From contig SCKJ01000003.1 of the NCBI GenBank assembly GCA_004124875.1, positions 62,001-126,000 of the forward strand: a stretch of 64,000 nucleotides of DNA. The letters are read 5' to 3'. Under the pieces are notes generated by a model. It was not told the origin of the DNA, made no database searches, and saw only the letters and a program-made list of their open reading frames with translations. The position numbers and the translations under genes are program-made. Shown here in pieces: positions 54,593 through 63,657 of the stretch. This DNA comes from Fidelibacterota bacterium (GTDB lineage: Bacteria > Fidelibacterota > Marinisomatia > SCGC-AAA003-L08 > TS1B11). Every line of letters starts with the position of its first letter. Position 1 is the first letter of the stretch.

Positions 54593-55831
54593 TTAGGGCA
54601 ATTCGGGCGCTGTTACCAAATGCATCATGCCTCTATGGCTCAGTCCGGCCACACCGCACAGGGCGGCGCCCAAACCGATAACCATGAATATTGTCGCGAT
54701 AGGGACCCATTCCGCAATGGGCCCCAACAGGGCGGCGGAGAGCGCCGTTAGTCCCAGCACCGACATGTTGACCATGGAAAATACTCTCCCGCGCAGATTC
54801 GCCGGGGTAACTTTTTGGACGATGGTGGTGCGCGGGATCGTAATCATGGGAATGCCGATGCCGTGGATAAACAGCGCCAGCCGTGTGAATTCGTAGCTAT
54901 CCACGAAGTAGAGGACGGAGTAAGTGAGACCGTCCATGATCATCCCGAGGAACAGGATGAGTGAAGGGTTCAAACCTCCACCCAGGCGCCATACGAGGAA
55001 CGATCCAACCAGCATACCGGCGGCCATATGGGCCTCGATCACCGCGAACGGGCCAAAACCCAGACCCAGGACTTCCCGCACGAAGATAGGTGTGCCGATC
55101 AGGGCGGGACCCATGATAAACAGGTTATTCAGGGCGGTGAGCATGATCAGCAGTCCCAACGGACGCTCCTGCCAGACAAACCTCAGGCCGCCCATGAGTT
55201 CCGACAGGTGGGTCGCCTTGTCAGTCTGGCCCGTTTGCGAAATGTGGCGCGGGGCCGCGAGGAACGCCAATGCCACCAAGCTGGCCCCGAAGGAGAGGGC
55301 GTCGATGGTGAACAGGTGCGTCAGTCCCACCCAGGCGGCGAGAAAGCCGGCCAGCGCGGGCCCGGCCATGTGGGCAAACTGTCCCGAAGTCGACATGAAG
55401 GCGTTGGTTGTTGTCAGATCGGCGGGATCGACCAAATCGGGTATCAAGGCGTCCCTGGCTGGATAAAAGAGGGTAGCGAACGTTGCCACCATAAAGACGA
55501 TGGCCCCCAGGACCAGAGGGTTGCTCCCGCCCGACAACAGGTAACCCACCAGCGAAAAAACGAGCGCCATGCGGACGATGTCACTGAGGATCATGACGCC
55601 CCGCCGGTTGAAGCGGTCGGCCACCACTCCCGCAAACAGGCTGAACAGCACCGCCGGCAGGTAGGCGCTGAGCGCCACCAGAGAGGTTGTGGTTTTCGAT
55701 CCAGTGAGCTCCAGAACGAGCCAGGGGAGCGCAATCTGGTAGATGGCATCGCCGGCATGGGAGACGACGTGACCGAACCATAAGAGGAGTAAATTTCTGT
55801 TTTTTAAAATATTCGAGCGACCGGCAGACAT
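54593..55831 (-). CDS. MFS exporter (EntS-like)
   Basis: The ATG at 55831 is chosen; a GTG at 55870 would add 13 residues. About 12 membrane helices are visible. The start NRNLLLLWFGHVVSHAGDAI, then SAYLPAVLFSLFAGVVADRF and the loop DRFNRRGVMILSDIVRMALV, are typical of the EntS/multidrug branch of the major facilitator superfamily. The substrate is unknown. The gene is divergent from the ferredoxin gene. Confidence 0.85.
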   Translation of the reverse strand: MSAGRSNILKNRNLLLLWFGHVVSHAGDAIYQIALPWLVLELTGSKTTTSLVALSAYLPAVLFSLFAGVVADRFNRRGVMILSDIVRMALVFSLVGYLLSGGSNPLVLGAIVFMVATFATLFYPARDALIPDLVDPADLTTTNAFMSTSGQFAHMAGPALAGFLAAWVGLTHLFTIDALSFGASLVALAFLAAPRHISQTGQTDKATHLSELMGGLRFVWQERPLGLLIMLTALNNLFIMGPALIGTPIFVREVLGLGFGPFAVIEAHMAAGMLVGSFLVWRLGGGLNPSLILFLGMIMDGLTYSVLYFVDSYEFTRLALFIHGIGIPMITIPRTTIVQKVTPANLRGRVFSMVNMSVLGLTALSAALLGPIAEWVPIATIFMVIGLGAALCGVAGLSHRGMMHLVTAPELP

Positions 55832-55947
55832 GGGCAGGGGAATTTGTAACCACCGGTTTGTGGATGCCACTCCGAAAAGAGATTTTGATTGTGCCCCGTT
55901 AATACCTAAAAGTAAATTGGACCGAAGGAGAATGTACGGGTGATGCC

Positions 55948-55968
55948 GGTACCCGAATCAAGGGTACC
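55948..55968. promoter_or_regulatory. inverted repeat in the ferredoxin leader
   Basis: GGTACCC (55948-55954) and GGGTACC (55962-55968) form a perfect 7-base stem with a 7-base loop, ending four bases before the AGGAGG site of the ferredoxin gene. It could be an operator or an mRNA hairpin that controls translation or stability. Confidence 0.5.
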
Positions 55969-55986
55969 CTTAGGAGGAAATGCTAG

Positions 55987-56265
55987 ATGACATATATCAT
56001 TGCCGAGCCATGTATAGACACTTGTGATACAGCGTGTGTTGAAGTATGTCCGGTAGACTGCATTCATCCCGACGAAGATTGGACCAAAGGCGATGATCCT
56101 GCGGGCCACATGCTTTACATCGATCCTGAAGAATGCATAGACTGCGGCGCGTGCGAGCCAGAGTGCCCGGTAGAAGCGATCTTTGAAGAAGATGCCGTGC
56201 CCGATGAGTGGAAGAAATTCACCAAGATGAATTATGATCGCTTCGGACGCGAGTTTGCCGGCTAA
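55987..56265 (+). CDS. ferredoxin, FdxA-like two-cluster type
   Basis: The 92-residue protein has two cluster motifs: [20 protein letters not shown] and [18 protein letters not shown]. This is the layout of 7-iron (FdxA-type) or 8-iron ferredoxins. The first motif has cysteines at 9, 13, 17 and 21, so the second cysteine is two positions later than in classic FdxA (C-x2-C). A seven-residue charged insert (KGDDPAGHM region) separates the motifs. It carries electrons at low potential. A strong AGGAGG site nine bases before the ATG suggests high expression. Confidence 0.92.
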   Translation: MTYIIAEPCIDTCDTACVEVCPVDCIHPDEDWTKGDDPAGHMLYIDPEECIDCGACEPECPVEAIFEEDAVPDEWKKFTKMNYDRFGREFAG

Positions 56266-56354
56266 ATAGCCCAAAAAATGAACAGGTGCGCAGGCTGACG
56301 GCATTGGATTAACCGCTTTTATTAGTTCTTCCTAAAGCCTGCCAGGATATTGCC

Positions 56355-57536
56355 ATGATCGACAACGATGCCATTCTAGAGATTCTAAAGACGGTAAACT
56401 ATCCCGGATTCAGCCGTGATATTGTCTCGTTTGGTATGGTTTCCAATGTTGAACTGCATGGTGACCACGCCCATATCACACTCGCGGTTGCCACCACCAG
56501 CGATAGCCAGAAAGAAGCCCTCACCCAGGCGGTGCAGAAAGCCTTGGCCGGCGAAGAGGGACTCGCCCAGGTGGACGTGAAAATTGTTGCTCCGGGCCCC
56601 AAAGACAACGGGCAACCGGCGGCGCCCGGCGCGCCCATAGGGGCTCCCATCCCTGCTCCCGGGCGGGCGATGTCGCCCATCCCCGGCGTTAAATACACCA
56701 TCGCCGTGGCAAGCGGTAAAGGGGGCGTCGGTAAATCGACGGTGGCGGTCAATATGGCGGCGGCCATCAGCCAGACAGGCGCCTCTGTCGGCATCCTCGA
56801 TCTGGACATTTACGGTCCCAGCCTGCCGATGATCATGGGCATACAGGATCAGCCGTTACTCGATCAGAATCAAAAGATCATCCCCTTGGAGCGGCACGGC
56901 ATGCGCCTGATGTCCTTCGGATTCATTTCCGGCAACAAGGCACCCACTATCTGGCGGGGTCCCATGGTGGCGAAAATGACGCAGCAGTTTTTTGAAGATG
57001 TCGCCTGGGGCGAGCTCGATTACCTCATTCTGGACCTGCCTCCGGGGACGGGGGACGTGCAACTGACGCTGGTCCAGCGCCTGGCCCTGACCGGCGCCAT
57101 CATCGTGACGACACCCCAACAACTGGCGCTGCTGGATGTGAGCAAAGGCGCCGACATGTTTGCCAAGGTCAACACGCCCGTCATAGGAGTGGTTGAAAAT
57201 ATGGCAGGCCTGGCCCTTGAAGGGATCGTGCGCGATGCCGCGGGCAATCCGGTGCCGGGCGCTCAACTGGAGATGGAAGGTCTGGGTGAAATCGGCGCTA
57301 TTCCCGTTGGAGACGACGGCCGCTTTTCCGTGACTGTGCCGGTGTTCCGGGCCGGTGGCGGCGAGCAGGAAAGCAAGCGCCTGGAGGTGCCTCTTTTGGC
57401 CCGGATACCGCTGGTCCCCGACATGGTTATTTCTTCTGACAGCGGTGAGCCGTTTGTCCTCACTTATCCCGATAGCATAGCCGGCAAGGCGTTTACGGCG
57501 CTGGCTCAGGCGGTCATCGATCAGGCGACCGGCTAG
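56355..57536 (+). CDS. Mrp/NBP35-type iron-sulfur carrier ATPase, atypical
   Basis: The 393-residue protein has an N-terminal MIP18/DUF59 domain (residues 1-80), a Pro/Ala/Gly linker, then the deviant Walker A ASGKGGVGKSTVAVNMAAA (121-129), Walker B LDYLILDLPPGTGDVQL and VGVVENMAG. Normal Mrp proteins follow with a CPHC cluster motif; here residues 286-333 instead read GIVRDAAGNPVPGAQLEMEG and VGDDGRFSVTVPVF, like a carboxypeptidase-regulatory (transthyretin-like) beta-sandwich. GGGEQESKRLEVPLLARIPL then resumes the family pattern. With no CxxC, it can hardly hold a bridging cluster the usual way. Confidence 0.85.
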   Translation: MIDNDAILEILKTVNYPGFSRDIVSFGMVSNVELHGDHAHITLAVATTSDSQKEALTQAVQKALAGEEGLAQVDVKIVAPGPKDNGQPAAPGAPIGAPIPAPGRAMSPIPGVKYTIAVASGKGGVGKSTVAVNMAAAISQTGASVGILDLDIYGPSLPMIMGIQDQPLLDQNQKIIPLERHGMRLMSFGFISGNKAPTIWRGPMVAKMTQQFFEDVAWGELDYLILDLPPGTGDVQLTLVQRLALTGAIIVTTPQQLALLDVSKGADMFAKVNTPVIGVVENMAGLALEGIVRDAAGNPVPGAQLEMEGLGEIGAIPVGDDGRFSVTVPVFRAGGGEQESKRLEVPLLARIPLVPDMVISSDSGEPFVLTYPDSIAGKAFTALAQAVIDQATG

Positions 57537-57593
57537 AAGCGCTGTTGCCCGCCGGCCTGCCGCAAACGGGTCGATCATCGTTACATTCCGCCC

Positions 57594-58370
57594 ATGAAAC
57601 TGCTGCCTGTATTGGTGTTGGCCCAATTTGCGGCCCTTTATCCTCTGTTTCTCTGGATTGCCCCCCTGCGGCAACTGCCGGCGGGATTCACCCGTTTTAA
57701 TTTGGGCATGGCCACAGTCATATTGGGCCTCGCCACTCTGCTTGCCGCCGCCGGCGGACTGCCGTGGCCGATGCTGCGCCTGCTGCTCCTGCTGGCCGTC
57801 ACGACTTTAGTGCTGCAGCGGCTGCTGTGGGAGAAGCCACTCAGGGCTCGTTCACTGCTCACGCCCATCCAACTGGTTTGGGGGCTGACGCTGTGGCAGC
57901 CGATTTTGGCCACGACCTCATTGACGTCGCCACTGACCGTCTGGATCTCCATTGCTCTGGGTGGCCTGGCGTTTGGCGGAGTCATGTATGCCATGGTGCT
58001 GGGACATTGGTACTTGAACGTTGTCGATCTTCCTGTCCGTTTTCTGCAACTGGCCTGCCGGGCCGCGCTGGGAATTCTGGTTGTTCGCCTCGTGTGGTCG
58101 CTGGGCATCCTTGCTTTTTCCGAAGCGGTCGTGCATCAACGCATGAAACCGGCCTACGTTCTGCTGGGGGAGCTTGATGGCATCTTTCTCTGGCTGGGAT
58201 TGGCGCCGGGACTTATCGGCGGCATGGTCGTCACCTTCATGGCCCTGAAAAGCGCCCTGATCCAATCGACCCAGTCAGCGACCGGGCTGCTCTATGTCGC
58301 CCTGGTGCTGGTAGCCATGAGTACCTTGAGCTTCAGCGGCTATCTGGTGCTGAAAGATATGCCCCTGTGA
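57594..58370 (+). CDS. polytopic membrane protein of unknown function
   Basis: The 258-residue protein has seven likely membrane helices spread along its length. Conserved-looking segments between helices are LGHWYLNVVDLPVRFLQLAC and MALKSALIQSTQSATGLLYV, with a histidine in the first that could bind a cofactor. I do not recognise the family with certainty. It is coupled (GTGA) to the zinc-ribbon membrane protein that follows, so the two may work together. Confidence 0.6.
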   Translation: MKLLPVLVLAQFAALYPLFLWIAPLRQLPAGFTRFNLGMATVILGLATLLAAAGGLPWPMLRLLLLLAVTTLVLQRLLWEKPLRARSLLTPIQLVWGLTLWQPILATTSLTSPLTVWISIALGGLAFGGVMYAMVLGHWYLNVVDLPVRFLQLACRAALGILVVRLVWSLGILAFSEAVVHQRMKPAYVLLGELDGIFLWLGLAPGLIGGMVVTFMALKSALIQSTQSATGLLYVALVLVAMSTLSFSGYLVLKDMPL

Positions 58371-58810
58371 TCGCGCTGGCGCCCACGGCTGTGGCCATCG
58401 AGTGCGATCAGTGCGGGCGCTATCATCGCTATCCACCCGGGGCCGCTGGCGACCTCAACTGTCCCCAGTGCGGCCATGCGCATGGCTCGCTGCAAGCCAG
58501 CTGGACGGCCCGGGAAGATTGTTCCATTTGCGGATGCCGGCACCTCTACCGGCGCAAGGATTTCAACCAGTTGGTGGGGCTGGCAATCATAGCCGTGGGG
58601 GCCATACTGGCCGTCGCCATCAGCTACTGGTATTTGCTGGCATTCTCGCTGCTGGACCTGGTTTTGTACCGGCAGGTGCGCGATGTGGCTGTCTGCCACC
58701 GATGCGGCGCGGAATTTCGAGGCGCTGCAGGGACTGCCGAGCTGCCGCTGTTTGAGCACCATACCGCTGAAATTTACCAATCGGCCGATTCCGTGGCCGG
58801 CCAGCCGTGA
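58367..58810 (+). CDS. zinc-ribbon membrane protein
   Basis: The GTG start overlaps the previous stop. Cysteine pairs occur at ECDQCGRYHRY, NCPQCGHAHG, DCSICGCRHLYR, and, after a hydrophobic segment (LAIIAVGAILAVAISYWYLL), CHRCGAEFRG. So there are at least two zinc ribbons on one side of the membrane and one CxxC on the other end. This suggests a membrane-bound metal-binding or assembly protein, but the family is not recognised. Confidence 0.6.
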   Translation: MIALAPTAVAIECDQCGRYHRYPPGAAGDLNCPQCGHAHGSLQASWTAREDCSICGCRHLYRRKDFNQLVGLAIIAVGAILAVAISYWYLLAFSLLDLVLYRQVRDVAVCHRCGAEFRGAAGTAELPLFEHHTAEIYQSADSVAGQP

Positions 58811-58858
58811 TGTTGCACTGCGGCACGACCTGACGGTAAATTGAACACGGCGGCGATT

Positions 58859-59635
58859 ATGCAAGTATCAGAACAAGAACTCATGGAACAGGTCCTCCAG
58901 CGGGGCGATCTGCCCGGCCATATCGCCATTATAATGGATGGCAACGGGCGCTGGGCCGTCAGCCAGGGGCTACCCCGGCTGGCCGGTCACAAGGAGGGCG
59001 TTGTCTCGGTTCGGGAAATCACCCGTGCGGCAGGCGAGCTCGGCATATCGGCCCTGACCCTGTTTACCTTTTCGTCGGAAAATTGGAGAAGGCCCAAGAC
59101 GGAAGTGGACGCGCTGATGCGGCTGCTGGTGACGACAATCAGGGGCGAAGTGCAGGATCTGATGGACAATAACGTGCGGCTGACGGCCATTGGGTGTCTG
59201 GATGACCTGCCTGATGTCGCCCGGGAGGAGTTGCAGACGGCCATCAAGGCCACAGCTTCCAATGCGGGCCTGAACCTCAATTTGGCCCTCAGCTACGGGG
59301 GGCGTCAGGAAATTTTGCTGGCGGTCAAGCGGGTGGCTGAAGCGGTGGCCAAAGGCGAACTGGACCCGGACGACATTGATGAAACGATGTTCTCCCAGAA
59401 GCTTTACACGCACGGTATGCCGGACCCTGATTTGATCATCCGCACCAGCGGCGAGGCCCGTTTGAGCAACTTTATGATCTGGCAGTCTGCTTATGCCGAG
59501 CTCGTCATTGCCGATGCGATGTGGCCGGCCTTTCGCCGACGGGAACTTTACCAGGCCATTCAGGTATACCAGCAGCGAGAGCGCCGCTTCGGGAAAATCA
59601 GCGAGCAGATACAAACCTCCACCATTCTGGGATAA
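58859..59635 (+). CDS. uppS: undecaprenyl diphosphate synthase
   Basis: ATG 58859 gives 258 residues (a TTG at 58841 is the alternative). The cis-prenyltransferase motifs are all present: PGHIAIIMDGNGRWA with the catalytic aspartate, FTFSSENWRRPKTEV, ALSYGGRQEI and PDLIIRTSGEARLSNFMIWQ. It makes the C55 lipid carrier for peptidoglycan and LPS. It leads into bamA-skp-lpxD-lpxC; the usual cdsA and rseP are missing between uppS and bamA. Confidence 0.95.
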   Translation: MQVSEQELMEQVLQRGDLPGHIAIIMDGNGRWAVSQGLPRLAGHKEGVVSVREITRAAGELGISALTLFTFSSENWRRPKTEVDALMRLLVTTIRGEVQDLMDNNVRLTAIGCLDDLPDVAREELQTAIKATASNAGLNLNLALSYGGRQEILLAVKRVAEAVAKGELDPDDIDETMFSQKLYTHGMPDPDLIIRTSGEARLSNFMIWQSAYAELVIADAMWPAFRRRELYQAIQVYQQRERRFGKISEQIQTSTILG

Positions 59636-59641
59636 TTTGAA

Positions 59642-62050
59642 GTGCGTAAAAACAGCCTGATATTAATCCTGTTACTGACCGCTTCGGCCTGGGGCCAGGA
59701 GATTCCGAGCATCCTGGTGCGGGAAGTCGTGGTGACGGGCAATGACCGGGCCTCTGCCCAAGTCATTGAGTCCACGTCGAAAATGTATGCGGGACGATCC
59801 GTGACCATGATGGATATTCAGCAGGGTATACGCCGATTGTGGGCACTGGGATTTTTCAGCGATATCCAGGTATATCTGGACGATGAAGACGGCGACGGCG
59901 GCACCATACGGATTGACGTGGCCGAATATCCCTCCCTGGAAAAAATCGAATTTGACGGCAACGACAAGCTGAAAGACAAAAAATTGCTTGAGGAAATAGG
60001 TCTGAGTCCGCCTGCCGTTTTATCGGATTACGCTATCTCTGAGGCCGTGCGAAAGATCAGGAACGCCTACCACGAGGACGGGTACCTCGACGTAGAGGTC
60101 AACACTACGCTTGAGCCCGGTGATAAACCTCATGGCCGCATCCTGAAGATTGCCGTCGTGGAGCATAAGAAAATCAAACTGCGGCAGGTCAAATTTGAGG
60201 GTAACGAGGCTGTGCGGGACATCGCCCTCCGGTTCCAGATGAAGGAGACCAAGCCGTGGAAATGGTACGCCTTTTGGAGGTCCCCCTTCGACCGCGACAA
60301 GTATGAAACCGACCTGGCCGCCCTCATCATCTACTACCGCAACAAGGGCTACCGTGATGCCCGGATCGTTCAGGATTCGGTGGCCATCCTGCCCAATGGC
60401 AAAGGGATGAGTCTCACCATCACTATCGAGGAAGGCGTGCCCTACTATTACCGCAATATTACCTGGGAAGGCAACATTCTGCACGATGATGACCGGCTGG
60501 CAGCCGCCCTCGGATTTGAGCGCGGTGATCTCTACAGCAAGGAGGCCTTTGAAATTGCGGTGGCCCAGCGGGTGCACCCCATCTACATGGATGATGGCTA
60601 CCTCTACTCCCAGATTAATCCCGTGGAATTTCCCGTTGGTGAGGACTCTGTGGATGTGGTCTTCAATGTCGTTGAAAACCAGAAAGTGTCGGTCCGCTAT
60701 ATCCATGTAAACGGCAACGACAAAACGCGCGATTATGTTGTCAGGCGGGAGTTGCGCATCCATCCGGGTGAAACCTTCAGCTATGAGAAGCTGACCCGCA
60801 GCCAGCGGGATGTATGGATTCTGAACTATTTCGAGAACGTTGAGCCCAATGTCATCCCTGTGGATGAAGACGAGGTGGACCTGAGCATTACCGTTACCGA
60901 AAGGTCGTCAGACCGGGCAAATTTATCTCTGGGCTACACGGAGCAAAACGGCTTTATCGGCGGCGGCGGCGTGGAGTTCAATAATCTTCTCGGGATGGGC
61001 CAAAAACTGAGCATCAACTATCAGCGGGGCACCCAGTTCCAATTTGGAGGCCTTGGGGGAGCGCAAGCGGCGGCTTTCCAGTCGTTTTCCTTGAGCCTTT
61101 CAAATCCATGGATGTTCAACACCCCCAATCTGGTGGGCGCGTCTGTCTTTTACAGCGAGCGGGGCACCGGTCAGTATTTTCTTCCGTTCGACATTACGCA
61201 GTGGGGTGGTTCTGCCCGTTGGGGACGCCGTTTTCGCTGGCCTGACAACTTCTTCAGGGGATCGTGGATTTTCCAAGCGGGTGCCAAAAACTATTTTGGC
61301 ACGAGTGATAAGGATGCAACCTATAACCTGCTGAGGCAATACCTGTCAGGATTGCGGCTGGAGGATATCGAAACGAAGGACGGCCGCAACTTCTCTTCCT
61401 CAGTGGGGATATCCATTACCCAGGTGATTGCGCGCGACAGCCGGGACCGGCCGGAATTTCCCACCCAGGGCTCACAGTTCGAGTTGTTATCAACGCTGTC
61501 AGGCATCTTTTTGGGTGGAAATGAAGATTTTCAGAAACACGTGGTATCACTGAAGTGGTACAGTCCTGTTGCGGCGAAGAAATTGGTATTTTTTCAGATG
61601 GCCAAAATCGGTTACATCGAACAGTTCAAAGGAGGGGAAGGCCGCTCAGTGCTGCCACCGGATGAAAAATTCTACTTAGGCGGAACCGGCGTTCCGTTTG
61701 GCGAAATGCTGCGAGGCTACAAGTCCAACACAATCGGTCCTTATGCGAATGGCCCTCTGGGAGCATCGGTAATGTTAAAGTATTCAGCGGAACTGCGCCT
61801 GTCGATCTCGAGCAGTCCCACGGTGTACGCTTTGGTCTTTGCCGACATGGGCAACGCCTGGTTTGACCTCCGCCAGACAGACCCGTTCAATCTCAAACGG
61901 TCGCTGGGGGTAGGCGTGCGTCTGTTCATGCCGATGTTGGGCATGCTCGGACTTGATATCGGTTACGGCTTTGACTCAGTATCTACCGGCAATGCCCGTA
62001 ATGACGCACCAGGTTGGGAAACGCATTTTATTTTCGGTCAACCTTTTTAG
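59642..62050 (+). CDS. bamA: outer membrane protein assembly factor BamA
   Basis: GTG start six bases after uppS. The 802-residue protein has a signal peptide (LILILLLTASAWG), five POTRA domains (residues about 20-420, for example VREVVVTGNDRASAQVIEST and RYIHVNGNDKTRDYVVRREL), and a C-terminal Omp85 barrel (about 440-802), with the LRGY-type motif seen as MLRGYKSNTIG. The last residues (THFIFGQPF) end in phenylalanine, as is typical. It folds and inserts outer-membrane barrels. Confidence 0.95.
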   Translation: MRKNSLILILLLTASAWGQEIPSILVREVVVTGNDRASAQVIESTSKMYAGRSVTMMDIQQGIRRLWALGFFSDIQVYLDDEDGDGGTIRIDVAEYPSLEKIEFDGNDKLKDKKLLEEIGLSPPAVLSDYAISEAVRKIRNAYHEDGYLDVEVNTTLEPGDKPHGRILKIAVVEHKKIKLRQVKFEGNEAVRDIALRFQMKETKPWKWYAFWRSPFDRDKYETDLAALIIYYRNKGYRDARIVQDSVAILPNGKGMSLTITIEEGVPYYYRNITWEGNILHDDDRLAAALGFERGDLYSKEAFEIAVAQRVHPIYMDDGYLYSQINPVEFPVGEDSVDVVFNVVENQKVSVRYIHVNGNDKTRDYVVRRELRIHPGETFSYEKLTRSQRDVWILNYFENVEPNVIPVDEDEVDLSITVTERSSDRANLSLGYTEQNGFIGGGGVEFNNLLGMGQKLSINYQRGTQFQFGGLGGAQAAAFQSFSLSLSNPWMFNTPNLVGASVFYSERGTGQYFLPFDITQWGGSARWGRRFRWPDNFFRGSWIFQAGAKNYFGTSDKDATYNLLRQYLSGLRLEDIETKDGRNFSSSVGISITQVIARDSRDRPEFPTQGSQFELLSTLSGIFLGGNEDFQKHVVSLKWYSPVAAKKLVFFQMAKIGYIEQFKGGEGRSVLPPDEKFYLGGTGVPFGEMLRGYKSNTIGPYANGPLGASVMLKYSAELRLSISSSPTVYALVFADMGNAWFDLRQTDPFNLKRSLGVGVRLFMPMLGMLGLDIGYGFDSVSTGNARNDAPGWETHFIFGQPF

Positions 62051-62075
62051 TTCAAACCAAGCGTAAGGAGAGAAG

Positions 62076-62603
62076 GTGGGAAAAAGCAGTTACATTTATG
62101 CTGCAGCGTTAGCAGTGCTTGCGATTCCTTTTATTGCGCCTGCCCAGGTGAAGATGGGTTTTATCGATTCGAATAGAATCCTGCAGGAATTTGAGGAAGT
62201 GCGGGATGCTCAGGCCAAGCTGGAAAAAGAGACGCGGCGTCTACAGGCTGAATACAATGTGTACGTGACCCGCCTCGATTCACTTCAGCGGGAATTTGAA
62301 AAGCAGCGTCTTTTACTCAGCAATGAGATGATGCGGACGAAAGAGGCTGAAATGCAAGGGCTTCTGCGGACCACGCAGCAGTTTCAGCAACAGAAATTTG
62401 GTCCCGAGGGTGATCTGTACCGTTACCAGGCGCAGCTGATGGCCCCCATACTGGACAAAGTGGACGCCGCGGTCAAGCAGATCGGCGCGGAAAAGGCATA
62501 TGACTATATCCTGGACGCTGCTGGTGGGGCTATCGTCTACGCGCTGCCGGCCCACGACCTGACGCTCGACGTGATAAATCATCTCCGCCGCGGCGGAAAA
62601 TAA
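62076..62603 (+). CDS. skp: OmpH/Skp-family periplasmic chaperone
   Basis: A GTG start with AAGGAG gives 175 residues with a signal peptide (AAALAVLAIPFIAPAQ). The mature start VKMGFIDSNRILQEFEEVRD and long charged coiled coil (residues 45-110) are typical of Skp, which holds unfolded outer-membrane proteins with its helical arms. Position between bamA and lpxD is the classic one. Confidence 0.9.
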   Translation: MGKSSYIYAAALAVLAIPFIAPAQVKMGFIDSNRILQEFEEVRDAQAKLEKETRRLQAEYNVYVTRLDSLQREFEKQRLLLSNEMMRTKEAEMQGLLRTTQQFQQQKFGPEGDLYRYQAQLMAPILDKVDAAVKQIGAEKAYDYILDAAGGAIVYALPAHDLTLDVINHLRRGGK

Positions 62604-62613
62604 CCGGGATATC

Positions 62614-63654
62614 ATGCCAACCCTTTCCGAAATAGCCGTGGCCATCTATGGCCGGGTGGACGGGGATGGCGCCATTGAAATTTCGCACTGCTGCGACATC
62701 ACTGCCGGCACTGCCGGTGGTATCACGTATGTGGTGAACGAGTCAGCGGCCCATCATCTTCCGGGGTGCGGCGCCAGCGCCGTCATCCTGGATGAATCGA
62801 CCGGGGCCGCAGGATTTCCGGCTGTCCGCGTAAATAATCCCGCCAAAGCGTTCGCCCAGGCATTGGCCCTGCTCCATCCCCATAGCGAGCCGGCCCCGCA
62901 GATTCATCCCGCCGCGGTAGTGGGCGAGGCCGTCCAGATGGGGGACAATATCTACATCGGGCCGTTTGCTGCCGTTGGCGATGGGGCGGTCATCGGCGAC
63001 AATGTGATCATTGGAGCCGGGGTCGTCATAGGTCGCGGTGTTGTGATGGGCGACCGGGTCAATCTTCATCCCCGGGTGGTGCTTTACGACAACACGATGC
63101 TGGGCAACGATGTCGCCATTCATGCCGGAACGGTCATTGGATCGGACGGCTTCGGGTACGTTACCGAAAACGATGTGCATACCAAAATACCACAAGTGGG
63201 ACGCACGATCATTGGCGACCGGGTTGAAATAGGCGCCAACTGTGCCATCGACCGCGGATCCCTGGGCGATACGGTGATTGGCGAAGATACCAAACTTGAT
63301 AATCTGGTGCACATTGCCCACAACGTGAAAATAGGCGTTGGCTGCCTGATTGCCGGGGAAGTCGGGATTGCCGGTTCCACCACGATCGGCAACTTTGTGA
63401 CGATAGCCGGCCAAGTGGGGATCATCAGCCATATCAGCATCGGCGACAGGACCGTCTTGGGCAGCAAGGCCGGCGTCACTAAGCCGATTGCCGCAGGGCA
63501 GTTCTATGGTGGCTTCCCTGCAGATGACCAGCGCCATTGGTTGCGCACACAATCGGCGCTGAAAGGACTGCCCGAGCTGGTCAGAAGGGTCCGCTCACTT
63601 GAGCACGCGGTTGGCGCGGAAAACTTTGAAGACAAACCTCAGGAGCAGGATTAG
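62614..63654 (+). CDS. lpxD: UDP-3-O-acylglucosamine N-acyltransferase
   Basis: The 346-residue protein has an N-terminal uridine-binding domain (GGITYVVNESAAHHLPGCGA) and a left-handed beta helix of hexapeptide repeats (from about residue 100, for example AVVGEAVQMGDNIYIGPFAA). The catalytic histidine lies in LVHIAHNVKIGVGC, and GSDGFGYVTENDVHTKIPQV is typical of LpxD. It adds the second acyl chain in lipid A synthesis. Confidence 0.95.
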   Translation: MPTLSEIAVAIYGRVDGDGAIEISHCCDITAGTAGGITYVVNESAAHHLPGCGASAVILDESTGAAGFPAVRVNNPAKAFAQALALLHPHSEPAPQIHPAAVVGEAVQMGDNIYIGPFAAVGDGAVIGDNVIIGAGVVIGRGVVMGDRVNLHPRVVLYDNTMLGNDVAIHAGTVIGSDGFGYVTENDVHTKIPQVGRTIIGDRVEIGANCAIDRGSLGDTVIGEDTKLDNLVHIAHNVKIGVGCLIAGEVGIAGSTTIGNFVTIAGQVGIISHISIGDRTVLGSKAGVTKPIAAGQFYGGFPADDQRHWLRTQSALKGLPELVRRVRSLEHAVGAENFEDKPQEQD

Positions 63655-63657
63655 CCG

